From Pantoea sp. (lineage in GTDB: Bacteria > Pseudomonadota > Gammaproteobacteria > Enterobacterales > Enterobacteriaceae): a DNA stretch of 64,000 nt. Shown here in pieces: positions 26,945 through 36,044 of this stretch (position 1 is its first letter; every line of letters begins with the position of its first letter). The stretch covers positions 47,778 to 111,777 of the forward strand of contig NZ_JAPWKD010000017.1 in NCBI RefSeq assembly GCF_028283705.1, written 5' to 3'. A model generated the notes under the pieces. That model worked only from the letters and a program-made list of their open reading frames with translations, made no database searches and was not told where the DNA came from. Made by a program: the position numbers and the translations under genes.

Positions 26945-28945
26945 TCACATCAGGTCGCGTGGGACGGCCTTTTCGAAGATCTTTTCAAAGATCTTCGTCT
27001 CGCCCTCGTAACCGATGACGGAACCGCCGATCAGCCAGTCGGTTGCCGTGCAGGCAATCGTCGCCGTGGAAACCGTGCGCACGAACCAGCCTGGCCGCCG
27101 CATATCGCAGGTCCAGACAGATTTGCCGGACATCGACAGCGGGTCGCCAGGGGTGATGGACCATACCTCGTCGCGGATCTGCCGTGTGGAAAGGCCGGTG
27201 CCGGGATGTTCCGACAGGCCGGTGTCCTCGTAAATGCAGTAGTCCGTGCGATTGCCGGAGAGGTCGCGCAACACATTGCGCCGTGTTTCGCCCGGCTCGT
27301 GCTGAATATATTTCGGCAGCGGGTCCGGATTGCCCGGCTGTATCATCTCGAACGTTTCATGTTCGCCAAGCATAGGCATGGCAATGCCGAGCGATGCGAT
27401 GTCGATTGTCAGGCCTTCGTCCACGGGTGGCGGCAGGATCATCGGCCAGTAGGCAGTCGAGAGCGACAAGCGGATACGGTGGCCTGCCTCGAAGCGATAG
27501 CCGCAGGCATCGAGCACCATGCGGATCATTGTCGGCTCGCCCGGCGCCATCGGGCGGGGTTCCGCATTGCCGTCGCGATGGGCGAGGTTGAGAACGCCGA
27601 AGGTGACACGCGTCGCCGTGCCATCCGGGTGGATATCGACGATACGCGCGCAGAGATTGGCGAGTTCCGCCTGCGAACGCACGGTCAGGGTCAATTCCGG
27701 CTGGCCGAGAAAATCGTGCGGGACCGTCAGTGGCGGCGTCTGGAAGACCAGGGAACCTGCGTCGTCGCCGCGTTGGTCGATTGCCATTTCGGCATCGGGC
27801 TTCAACGTGAACCATTCGCCCGACGCAGTGCCGGTATCCAGCGGCGACTTCAGGAAAACCGGATGTTCGGGTGCGTGCGGGATCGGCATGCCCTCCATCA
27901 GCGTCCCGAACTGCTCGACATAGAAGCATTGCATGTCCGGCTTCCGCCAGGTCTTCTTGGAGACCCAGAAGCCGGGGTCGAAATCCCGGCGGGGGGCCGG
28001 CTTCGGGCCGTCGAGGATGTAGGCGCGCACCTGGGGCATTGCCTCGATGCCATTTTGCTCGCCGCGCAGCCAGCGGTTCCACCAGGCAATTGCTTCGCCA
28101 TGGAAATCGGCACGCGGTTTCGGCCAGGCAAAATGGGGATATTTGTGTACCCACGGGCCGACAAGCGCCTTGGCCTTGTCACCAAGCCCTTCCACGGCCT
28201 TCAATGGCGTGCTGCGGTAGCCGTCGGCCCAGCCGGCAATCACCAGCGCCGGGAGCTTGAAGGCGTCGAAATGGTCGCCGATCGAACCGTGCTCCCAGAA
28301 GGCATCGCGCCGTTGGTGCTGCAGCCACTCCTCCATGAAGAAAGGCTCATTTTCCAGCCGTTCCAACCACATGTCCCGCCAGCGATCACCGACGATTTCA
28401 GGGTCCGGCGAACGAGACTGGTAGGCAAGCATGGTCGCCGCCCATGAAAGCTGGGCGGAGAGGTGGCAACCATCCTTGTAATGGATGTCGTCATTGTAGC
28501 GGTCCACTGTCGAGGCGATCGAGATCACCGCCTTGAGCGCCGGCGGGTTCATTGCCGCCACCTGCAGGCAATTGAAGCCGCCCCAGGAGATGCCCATCAT
28601 CCCGACCGAGCCATTGGACCAGGGCTGCGCTGCGATCCAGGCGATCAATTCGCAGGCATTGGCAAGCTCAAGTTCGGTATATTCACCGTCTATAACGCCA
28701 TCGGATTCGCCTGAACCGCGGATATCCACGCGTACGCCCGCAATGCCGGCGGCGGCAAAGACCGGATAGGTGGATTCATCGCGCGGGCTTGTCCCGTCGC
28801 GCTTGCGGTAAGGCAGGAATTCGAAAACCGCTGGCACGGGATCCGCCTCGGCGTTGCCAGGCATCCAGATGCGTGCGGCAAGCCGCGTGCCGTCTGCAAG
28901 CGTGATCCATTGGTTTTCAATGACGGTAAAGGTGCGATTGGTCAT
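26945..28945 (-). CDS. CocE/NonD family hydrolase (X-Pro dipeptidyl-peptidase-like)
   Basis: This is a 666-residue protein. The alpha/beta hydrolase core in the first 300 residues contains GVRVDIRGSGESDG and the nucleophile elbow MGISWGGFNCLQ. A cap region follows, then a C-terminal jelly-roll domain (LTLTVRSQAELANLCARIVD, then GHRIRLSLSTAYWP). This is the order of cocaine esterase and alpha-amino-acid ester hydrolases. No signal peptide is visible, so it is cytoplasmic. Natural substrates of the rhizobial members are not known. Confidence 0.9.
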   Translation of the reverse strand: MTNRTFTVIENQWITLADGTRLAARIWMPGNAEADPVPAVFEFLPYRKRDGTSPRDESTYPVFAAAGIAGVRVDIRGSGESDGVIDGEYTELELANACELIAWIAAQPWSNGSVGMMGISWGGFNCLQVAAMNPPALKAVISIASTVDRYNDDIHYKDGCHLSAQLSWAATMLAYQSRSPDPEIVGDRWRDMWLERLENEPFFMEEWLQHQRRDAFWEHGSIGDHFDAFKLPALVIAGWADGYRSTPLKAVEGLGDKAKALVGPWVHKYPHFAWPKPRADFHGEAIAWWNRWLRGEQNGIEAMPQVRAYILDGPKPAPRRDFDPGFWVSKKTWRKPDMQCFYVEQFGTLMEGMPIPHAPEHPVFLKSPLDTGTASGEWFTLKPDAEMAIDQRGDDAGSLVFQTPPLTVPHDFLGQPELTLTVRSQAELANLCARIVDIHPDGTATRVTFGVLNLAHRDGNAEPRPMAPGEPTMIRMVLDACGYRFEAGHRIRLSLSTAYWPMILPPPVDEGLTIDIASLGIAMPMLGEHETFEMIQPGNPDPLPKYIQHEPGETRRNVLRDLSGNRTDYCIYEDTGLSEHPGTGLSTRQIRDEVWSITPGDPLSMSGKSVWTCDMRRPGWFVRTVSTATIACTATDWLIGGSVIGYEGETKIFEKIFEKAVPRDLM

Positions 28946-29406
28946 TTTCCGGTCGCCGATGGTTGGAGTAAGAAATGTTCAGGAGATCGGAATGCATGAC
29001 GTGAGGTACTGCAGCGATCGTATGGGCCGAATGCATTCATAATCTGCCTGGCAGCCGAGCGGTACTACCGTCCTCGATAAAATCGCTTGATTTTTCACCC
29101 AGGCAGGTGCGGTCGGAAATTCCTTCGACAATATGGTTAAATGGATCTTATCCATTGACTGGCATAGGTCATGTGCGGCCTTAAGGTGGATGCCGCAGCC
29201 AGCGGAAGAACCGACCTGCGAAAGCTTGTTAGGCTACCGTATAAAATCGTCGTGATCATCGGAGGTTGCTGTTGTCAGGCCCGTTAGCACGATAATAAGT
29301 ATAGTTACTATGGGCATGCAGCTTCCGTTTTTAATATTATGAAAACGGATTTGCATAAATGTCCATGTTTCTAATATAGTATATCTGCATTGATAAGGGG
29401 CGCCAT
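28946..29406. other. Intergenic region at the left edge of the AT-rich glycan island
   Basis: I see no gene in these 461 bp. Base composition drops from GC-rich to clearly AT-rich after about 29,220. This marks the left boundary of the 29.2-35.9 kb island and probably holds the promoter of the HAD-UbiA gene. No repeat or tRNA is visible at the boundary. Confidence 0.5.
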
Positions 29407-30855
29407 ATGGAGAACCAACCAAATTCATCGACAGTTGATGAGTTCAGTTATCCTTTGGTTGTAGATCTGGATGGTACGCTTATAAAAGGCGATTTACTAT
29501 ATGAATCGCTTTTTGATGCAATATCCCGACATGGTTGGAGAGTTGCGAACAGGGATATTCTGAAAAGAATTTCAAAGAGCGGAATTAAGGCTCATTTGTC
29601 TTACTATTCCGACATATCGTATCCTGAATTACCTTATAATGAAAAGATATTGCAGCTTATTGCCGATGCGAAAAGCGAAGGCCGCAAAGTGTATCTCGCA
29701 ACGGCGAGCCACCGTTCGCATGCAGAAAAAATTGCGGAGAGTTTGGGTGTCTTCGACGGTGTTTTTGCTTCGGACGACTCGGTCAATCTTAAAGGCACAA
29801 AGAAGGCAGAAGTGCTTCTCGATGCATTTGGCGATGGAGCATTTGACTACGTCGGCAACGACGAAAGCGATGAGAAAATTTGGAAACATGCACGCAGGGC
29901 TTACAGCATAGGCTTAAGCGCGCGACCTTCACGGCGTCTGTCTGCAACGCATCGGGAACACATCGTTGTCGATCAGAGAAAGCGCGTTGTACCCGCGCTT
30001 ATCAAGGCCATGAGGCCTCATCAATATGCCAAGAACGGTCTGATATTTGTGCCGTTGCTGACAGCGCATCAGTTTACCCTTGGTGCCTTTGTCGATGCGC
30101 TTCTTGCATTCATCGCATTTTCCATCTGCGCATCCGGGGTCTATCTGCTCAACGATTTGCTCGACATACAGGCAGACCGGGCACATCCCTCAAAAAGGAA
30201 ACGCCCCTTCGCATCCGGGCAGCTGCCCATCATGACAGGTATGGCGTTTATCCCAATCCTGACAATTTCCGCATTTGTGATCGCGTGGTTTGTCTCACTC
30301 AACTTCTTTCTTACGCTGCTCGTCTATTATCTTTTGACCAATGCGTACTCTTTTTCGATCAAGAAAAGAATGGTGATAGACGTTGTTACTCTCGCATCCC
30401 TTTATACCCTTCGTGTATTTGCAGGTGCCGCAGCAATCGACGTAGAGATTTCGGACTGGTTATTTACTTTTTCTTTGCTGATTTTCACCGCTCTCGCTCT
30501 TCTTAAGCGATATATCGAACTGTCGATGAGGCTGGACAACCAGCTAAACGATCCACATAACCGCAATTATAAAATTACTGATCTTCCCGTCATTATAGCG
30601 TTGGCCGCCGCCGCAGGTATGAATTCGGTCATGGTCATCGCTCTCTACGTCTCTTCCGATAACGTATCGGCATTGTACAGACATCCGCATGTTCTGTGGG
30701 GATTGTGCCCACTGTTTCTCTACTGGATTGCGCGGTCGATCATGCTAGCACACAGGAGGCTTATGGACGAGGATCCCATTGCTTTTGCATTGAAAGACAA
30801 TCGAAGCTGGGCAGTCGGCATTACTTCCATCGCGCTTGTCTTTGCTGCGCTATGA
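29407..30855 (+). CDS. HAD phosphatase-UbiA prenyltransferase fusion (decaprenyl-phosphate phosphoribosyltransferase-like)
   Basis: This is a 482-residue protein. Residues 1-190 are a HAD hydrolase (VVDLDGTLIKGDLLYESL with the nucleophile Asp, and VGNDESDEKIW). Residues 200-482 are a UbiA-type polytopic prenyltransferase with the Asp-rich motif NDLLDIQADRAHPSKRKRP. UbiA proteins of this kind, such as Rv3806c and NoeC, transfer phosphoribose from PRPP to polyprenyl phosphate. A phosphatase then removes the 5'-phosphate, a step given to a separate HAD protein, NoeH, in Azorhizobium. A fusion would join both steps. No DprE1/DprE2-like epimerase genes are adjacent. Confidence 0.8.
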   Translation: MENQPNSSTVDEFSYPLVVDLDGTLIKGDLLYESLFDAISRHGWRVANRDILKRISKSGIKAHLSYYSDISYPELPYNEKILQLIADAKSEGRKVYLATASHRSHAEKIAESLGVFDGVFASDDSVNLKGTKKAEVLLDAFGDGAFDYVGNDESDEKIWKHARRAYSIGLSARPSRRLSATHREHIVVDQRKRVVPALIKAMRPHQYAKNGLIFVPLLTAHQFTLGAFVDALLAFIAFSICASGVYLLNDLLDIQADRAHPSKRKRPFASGQLPIMTGMAFIPILTISAFVIAWFVSLNFFLTLLVYYLLTNAYSFSIKKRMVIDVVTLASLYTLRVFAGAAAIDVEISDWLFTFSLLIFTALALLKRYIELSMRLDNQLNDPHNRNYKITDLPVIIALAAAAGMNSVMVIALYVSSDNVSALYRHPHVLWGLCPLFLYWIARSIMLAHRRLMDEDPIAFALKDNRSWAVGITSIALVFAAL

Positions 30856-30868
30856 AGCAAAAATATCT

Positions 30869-32521
30869 ATGTTAAGCGCACATGTTACTCCGATTTTGTA
30901 TAGATTGCGGGCGCTGGGAAGGATGAATCCCTGGGTTCTGCTAATACCCATGACGCTTGTTTCGTTTCTGTTGTCGGGATACCTTCCCTTATACAATAAT
31001 AACATTTACCACACGCCCATCTTGCTGAAGACCTATGACCTACCGCAATTTGCCAATGATGCCTTCGTTCAGTCCCTTCGGTATTTTTCGTCCGGCTTCT
31101 GGATAGTTTTCGCGGGCGCAGGCTTCTATGTGAACGTAAAAGTATTTTTTGCAATATGGCTGGTCGTCACCCATTTCGGCTTCCTTGCGGCAAGCTTGCA
31201 TTTTGCGCAAAGCACAGGCCTCAGGGACCGAGTACAACTCAACATATTTTCGCTTTTGATATGCTGTTCTCCCTTGCTTTATGGCATAGCCGTCGGCGGC
31301 GGCGGCCTGATGCTAAATTACTTCACCCATTCAGAGCTTGCCAACGCCGGCCTATTGCTGGGAATTTCCTATGCAATCAGGGGTCGTTACGGATACTGTG
31401 CCGTGGCGGTTTGCGCTACGTTCTTCTTGAACGCCTTCATGGCGGTATGGATGCTCCCGCCAATTGTTTTGCTCACCGCCTACCATCTTCTAAGTGGAAA
31501 AATTTCACTACGGCGTTACCTGATGAATGCGGCTTCCGGTTCGGTAGTTGGCAGCTTGTTTCTCATAGTTCCCATATTGAACGTTTTGCACAACCCGGAT
31601 GCAGGCGATGTCGGTGACTTCTCCTACCAGGAGTTTCTCTGGAGTTTTTTCCCCAACCACTTCTTTTTTTCTTCCCTGGCCTACAAAGAGTTGTGCCTTG
31701 TAGCGATTTCTATCGCCGGCTTATTTTTGACCGCGCGGCTATACGGCCGCTACGCAGGTGAGATGCTGATGCTGGCGCTTGGGTGTGTCGTGTTGCTTTT
31801 CATGGCAGCGGTCGTGCCAATGATTACCGATTCAAGAATGGCGCTCAATCTACATCTTGTCCGCGGATTCGTTATGATTGCGATCCTGGCAGCATTGAGC
31901 CTTGCGATCGTGGCATCGCGCTGGATAACTGAGCGCGGGAACTACTACCTGACATCTCTGGGCCTCGTCATGGCTGCTGCTCTGACGATACACAAATACG
32001 GAATTACCATTGCCGTTGCTGTACTGTTGGTTGAACTCACGGCGCGCTATAGCGCTGTGTCTGCAGCTTTGCTTCGGCAAAAAGCGGTCAGGCCTGTGAT
32101 CTGGATCTGTCTGTTCGGATCTTTTGTTTCCGTACTCATCCGTTCCGCCAACGCCGTAGACGACTCCGCGAACGGAATTGCCTTCGAAAGCACCTGGGAA
32201 CGGGTAGGCACCTGGGCAAGCCATTCTACGCCAGCGAATTCAATATTTCAGGTTCCCCACGATGCCGCGCCAGCTTTCAGTTATGCTTCAAACCGGAGGC
32301 TTTGGTTCGACTCCAAATATGGTGCCGCTGTGATGTGGTCTCCTTCATACCATCAGATTTGGCAAACGCGCCACGCTGCAGGTGCAGACTTGTCTGATTT
32401 CAGGCAATCAATCCACGAAAGCGATGGTCAGATCGACTACGTGGCGACGGAATGTAGCGGGCAGATCGACAAAGTGCCGGAATATAAGGAAGATGATATT
32501 TGCGTGTACAAGACAAAATAA
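30869..32521 (+). CDS. Polytopic membrane protein, possible GT-C-type glycosyltransferase
   Basis: This 550-residue protein has about eleven hydrophobic segments in the first 420 residues and a soluble C-terminal domain of about 110 residues (FQVPHDAAPAFSYASNRRLW, then VATECSGQIDKVPEYKEDD). The layout of a membrane core plus a terminal extracytoplasmic domain fits GT-C enzymes that use polyprenyl-phosphate sugars. I see no diagnostic motif and do not recognise the family. The start at 30869 avoids overlap with the upstream gene, which ends 13 bp before. Confidence 0.6.
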   Translation: MLSAHVTPILYRLRALGRMNPWVLLIPMTLVSFLLSGYLPLYNNNIYHTPILLKTYDLPQFANDAFVQSLRYFSSGFWIVFAGAGFYVNVKVFFAIWLVVTHFGFLAASLHFAQSTGLRDRVQLNIFSLLICCSPLLYGIAVGGGGLMLNYFTHSELANAGLLLGISYAIRGRYGYCAVAVCATFFLNAFMAVWMLPPIVLLTAYHLLSGKISLRRYLMNAASGSVVGSLFLIVPILNVLHNPDAGDVGDFSYQEFLWSFFPNHFFFSSLAYKELCLVAISIAGLFLTARLYGRYAGEMLMLALGCVVLLFMAAVVPMITDSRMALNLHLVRGFVMIAILAALSLAIVASRWITERGNYYLTSLGLVMAAALTIHKYGITIAVAVLLVELTARYSAVSAALLRQKAVRPVIWICLFGSFVSVLIRSANAVDDSANGIAFESTWERVGTWASHSTPANSIFQVPHDAAPAFSYASNRRLWFDSKYGAAVMWSPSYHQIWQTRHAAGADLSDFRQSIHESDGQIDYVATECSGQIDKVPEYKEDDICVYKTK

Positions 32522-32560
32522 TTCTCACCTCGAAACCACAACGCTTTTGAAAGTCCCAGC

Positions 32561-33016
32561 ATGAATTATATCCTGATATTCATCAGTGTTTGCTTGAGCG
32601 CATTTTCGCAGGTTGTGCTACGTTATGGGATGACCCGCCCGGCAATCGCTGACGCTCTGTCCGGAGCAAACTCGGCACCGGCCACCATTTTGACCATAGC
32701 AAAATCCCCTTTCGTCATCGGCGGACTTTCCTGCTACGGATTGGGTGCGATATTGTGGCTTCTCGTACTCTCCAAGATACCCGTATCGTATGCTTATCCG
32801 TTTGTTTCACTTGGCATTGTGTTGACGACGCTAGCTGGGGTCGTTGTCCTTCGCGAGGCAATTACCTTCACATCCTGCGTCGGTATCGCCCTTATAATTT
32901 CCGGAATCCTCTTTGTCGCTGTGGGTAATAGTAGAGTGTGGCAATGCCAGCGAATTTCGCCAAAGAACGACGAAGTTCAAATCCCGGCATCAAGGTTGCC
33001 TTCATATGTGCTGTAA
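32561..33016 (+). CDS. Small multidrug-resistance/ArnE-ArnF-like membrane protein (putative lipid-linked sugar flippase)
   Basis: This 151-residue protein has four hydrophobic helices. The final helices (LSKIPVSYAYPFVSLGIVLT, then ALIISGILFVAVGN) carry the Pro/Tyr pattern of EamA/SMR proteins. Small proteins of this type flip undecaprenyl-linked sugars in lipid A modification. Its location between membrane glycan genes supports such a role here. The polar C-terminal tail of about 25 residues is unusual. It follows the previous gene by 39 bp. Confidence 0.7.
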   Translation: MNYILIFISVCLSAFSQVVLRYGMTRPAIADALSGANSAPATILTIAKSPFVIGGLSCYGLGAILWLLVLSKIPVSYAYPFVSLGIVLTTLAGVVVLREAITFTSCVGIALIISGILFVAVGNSRVWQCQRISPKNDEVQIPASRLPSYVL

Positions 33017-33201
33017 GCCATCTCGGCAGGCTCATCCATAGACTTCGATGCAGAAAGAACTGTACAATATTGACAACCTCTGACGGCGCCAGAAAATGGT
33101 CGCATATTTTCGGTGAGAATTTCAAAATACCATGCTGTTGAGCGGATGTCGGGAAATATCCTTAAATCTGTTTTTCCGTCCGAGAATTGGAAGGCAATTT
33201 T

Positions 33202-34515
33202 GTGCGCTTCATTCTGATATACCCCTTCTGCGCGGCGATGTTCTGCTTATGCGCTTGGCTGAGCGATCGTTTGTACAAACGCGGCGTGTCGGAACTCAAT
33301 ATTACAGTCGTGAGTGCGGTGCTCGGCATTCTTACCTTTGTTGCGCAATACTTCGCCGTTCCGCAAGAAGGGCGCATGGCTGATTTCACCAATGCCTACT
33401 ACGCTGCGGGTAAGGTTGCGGTTGTTGATAAAGTCGCATTTGCCGAGCTTCTGGCCAAAGGGGCCACGGGGTTCGTAAATTTGCCTATTGTCGCTTTCGT
33501 TTTTACGCCATTTTCCTTTTTGCCCAAACCTGTCGCCTTGGTGCTATTTTTCGGGCTCGGTTTGTTCGCAAGTGTTTACGTGTGGCGGATATTGGTTCGC
33601 TGGGCCGAGTTGAACGGACCGCAATCGGCGTTGATGGCATTTTTGATGATAGGATCGGGTCCCGTGGCCTATGGCGTAATTGTTGGAAACACCTCGCAAA
33701 TGGTGATGATCGCTGTTCTTTGGGGCGTCATATTCATGATGCGCGGAAAGGACTGGGGGGCGGGTGTTCTTTTCGCGGCGGCCGCTCTCATCAAGCCAGC
33801 TCTTCTTCTGCTAGGCGTCTACGCGTTGTTACGCGGACGTTGGCGCGTCTCGCTTGCCGGCATGGCGGTTTGCGTGGTTGCTGCGTTTCTGTCGATTACG
33901 GTATTCGGTTGGTCGCTGCACCGAATTTGGCTGGAACAGACAATTTTCCCCGCTCTGCAAGGTCTGATCATGGCTCATAATGTTCAGTCGATAGGCGGTG
34001 TTGTTGGTCGTTTGTTTGTCGGCGATCTTTATCTCGGCAACTGGGATATGCATCCGGTTGCCCCTGTTGTCGCGACAATAATCAAAATTGGTCAGACGAT
34101 CACAATCGCTATTGTCGCGGGATCAGTAGTATTGCTCGCGCGCAAGGCCCGGCCGCAACAAACCTTGGCCATGGAGGTTAGCTTTATCTTGTTTTTAATT
34201 TTACTCCTGCCAAATATTTCGTGGAATCATTATTATGTCTGGGCCTTTTTGCCTCTCAGCCTCCTGCTGCCTTCCGTATTCCCGCTGAACAAAAAAAATC
34301 CCGAAACCTGGCTTATATTGGCGGCAGCCGGAATGATCGCCCAACCGGTTGCTTTCTGGCATGGCAGTAGTGATTGGGTAAACGGTCTTTTTGCACGCTT
34401 GATTGTTTCTCTACCATTTGTCGGCGCCGTGTTGCTTTTGGCGATTTCGGTGCGCCGCGTACTCCTTTGGGATCATCTGAGGGATCCCGGGTCCTTCAAG
34501 CTTACAGACAGGTGA
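33202..34515 (+). CDS. Glycosyltransferase family 87 (DUF2029)-like membrane protein
   Basis: This 437-residue polytopic protein has about ten hydrophobic segments. It includes FTNAYYAAGKVAVVDKVAFA and ALMAFLMIGSGPVAYGVIVGNTSQ, the latter resembling the GxGNxxxxx segment conserved in GT87 mannosyltransferases. It also has AALIKPALLLLGVYALLRGR. GT87 enzymes transfer sugars from polyprenyl-phosphate donors on the periplasmic side. I chose the GTG at 33202 because GGAAGG lies 7 nt upstream; an in-frame TTG at 33187 has no such site. Confidence 0.75.
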   Translation: MRFILIYPFCAAMFCLCAWLSDRLYKRGVSELNITVVSAVLGILTFVAQYFAVPQEGRMADFTNAYYAAGKVAVVDKVAFAELLAKGATGFVNLPIVAFVFTPFSFLPKPVALVLFFGLGLFASVYVWRILVRWAELNGPQSALMAFLMIGSGPVAYGVIVGNTSQMVMIAVLWGVIFMMRGKDWGAGVLFAAAALIKPALLLLGVYALLRGRWRVSLAGMAVCVVAAFLSITVFGWSLHRIWLEQTIFPALQGLIMAHNVQSIGGVVGRLFVGDLYLGNWDMHPVAPVVATIIKIGQTITIAIVAGSVVLLARKARPQQTLAMEVSFILFLILLLPNISWNHYYVWAFLPLSLLLPSVFPLNKKNPETWLILAAAGMIAQPVAFWHGSSDWVNGLFARLIVSLPFVGAVLLLAISVRRVLLWDHLRDPGSFKLTDR

Positions 34516-34628
34516 AGCGGACGGGCGCTTTTGCGCGCCATCTGTCGATTGAGCAGTCTTTGGGAAATTCGGTTTTCTAACGATTCTCGTTCACAACGGT
34601 CATCTGCTTCAGAGCTTTTCTGCCAGCT

Positions 34629-35672
34629 TCAGGGATCTGCATGCGCCATCGCATCACGCTTGTCTTGCTTTAGAAGCTTGCGGTTTATAGCTAGGACGAA
34701 ACCGTGTTTCATTCCGTGTTTGGCAACTTCTTCGGCGATTGGACGGGGAAGGATGCAGACCATAACAGTCCAGACAGCGATGGCAGCGGATTTGAATGCG
34801 GAAATCTTCTGTCGCTTGAGCGCGGTCAATGCTGTCAATAACAATCCCTTCCTGCTCAAAGAATGCGTGATGATGAAGATCATTTTGAGCTGTATGTGAG
34901 CAAGCCCGGATGTTATCGTGCCTGGAGTATAGGGCAAGCCACTTGACCTTGCAAAATCTGCTATTGCCTTGTCGGTTTCAAACTCTCTTTTGACGATATT
35001 ATCGATCCAGCCGCGTGATATCTTGCCATTCTTTATCGGTTTGGAGTCGTTCGAGTTGTGCACGCGGTATTCACCGAGGTTCTTGTCGATGGCAACGATT
35101 TCCCCGCAAAGCGTTGCGAGGCTGAAAAGGTAGACATCGGCAGCGCTACGCCAGAGCGTCTCGGGGATAGGCATAACGCGTTCCAAAAATGACCGGCTGA
35201 ATGCATTCGCGGTCATTGGTGGGCTTGCGACCATGCCTGTAAAAAGAGTCTGCTCTTTCAGGTTCCCGCGTGGAAGATCCTCTTTGAAATATCTGATGCC
35301 TTCATTGTTTCCAAGGCCGTCGATTATTTCCAGATTGTAATTGATCTTTGAAACACCGGGACGCCAAGCCGCAACAACTTCAGATGCACAGTTTGCGTGG
35401 AGTCTATCGTCAGAATCCAGGAATATTATGATATCGCCATCCGCCAGCAGAAATCCGGCATTCAGCGCGGACGCCTGACCGCCATTCTCCTGATAAAGAA
35501 AGTCCACCCTATCCTTATAATTGTCAATTATCGAACGCGAATTGTCGCTGCTTCCATCATCGACAACTATAAGTTGCGTTTGCGATAGGTTCTGGTTAAG
35601 AGCACTAATGATAGCGTCTTCAATAAAGTTCCCATAGTTATAGTTATTTATTATTATTGAGACTTTAGTCAC
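34629..35672 (-). CDS. Glycosyltransferase family 2
   Basis: This 347-residue cytoplasmic protein has a GT-A domain in the first 220 residues. It opens VSIIINNYNYGNFIEDAI, continues VVDDGSSDNSRSIID and NGGQASALNAG, and has the metal-binding DSDD in IIIFLDSDDRLH. It probably transfers a sugar from a nucleotide donor to a lipid or glycan acceptor. It faces the GT87-like gene across 113 bp and is the only island gene on the minus strand. Confidence 0.88.
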   Translation of the reverse strand: MTKVSIIINNYNYGNFIEDAIISALNQNLSQTQLIVVDDGSSDNSRSIIDNYKDRVDFLYQENGGQASALNAGFLLADGDIIIFLDSDDRLHANCASEVVAAWRPGVSKINYNLEIIDGLGNNEGIRYFKEDLPRGNLKEQTLFTGMVASPPMTANAFSRSFLERVMPIPETLWRSAADVYLFSLATLCGEIVAIDKNLGEYRVHNSNDSKPIKNGKISRGWIDNIVKREFETDKAIADFARSSGLPYTPGTITSGLAHIQLKMIFIITHSLSRKGLLLTALTALKRQKISAFKSAAIAVWTVMVCILPRPIAEEVAKHGMKHGFVLAINRKLLKQDKRDAMAHADP

Positions 35673-36044
35673 ACTGTAATGCTCTTGTTTAACGCAGGAT
35701 AGTTATGGTGAAGGCATGTGACGATTGTGCCGTTACTTTTCCAGGGATATTAGTGTCAAGTCATGGCAATCGATAATAACGTGGAAGCCCGGAGTAATCT
35801 GTATTGTGAGATGCCATGTGTCAACGTTACCTGACGATTTAGTAAGGAAATGTAATTTCGAAGGTTCTCTTCTTATCGCCCGAAAGGGCGTATCTTTGCG
35901 AAATCGCGGCCCAGAGCCAACCCTACGGAAATCGTTTCCGCCGGCCAAAATCCGGATAGGAATTTCTGGGCCATCCTGGGCAGCGCCTTTAAAACGCACC
36001 ACGGCTGAGGAGGAGTTCCGTGCATCGACGGTCCTCGCCCCTGG
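35673..36044. other. Intergenic region at the right edge of the glycan island
   Basis: No gene is supported in these 372 bp. Composition rises from AT-rich to GC-rich at about 35,900, which marks the island's right boundary. I see no terminal repeat or integrase. Confidence 0.5.

Noticed and set aside
27206..28447. 413-codon open frame antisense to the CocE-family hydrolase
   Set aside because: High-GC antisense frame over a strongly conserved gene. The translation is Arg/Gly/His-rich without motifs.
32938..33141. 67-codon frame overlapping the end of the SMR-like gene
   Set aside because: It overlaps a better supported gene and has no motif. A remnant of an unknown protein remains possible.
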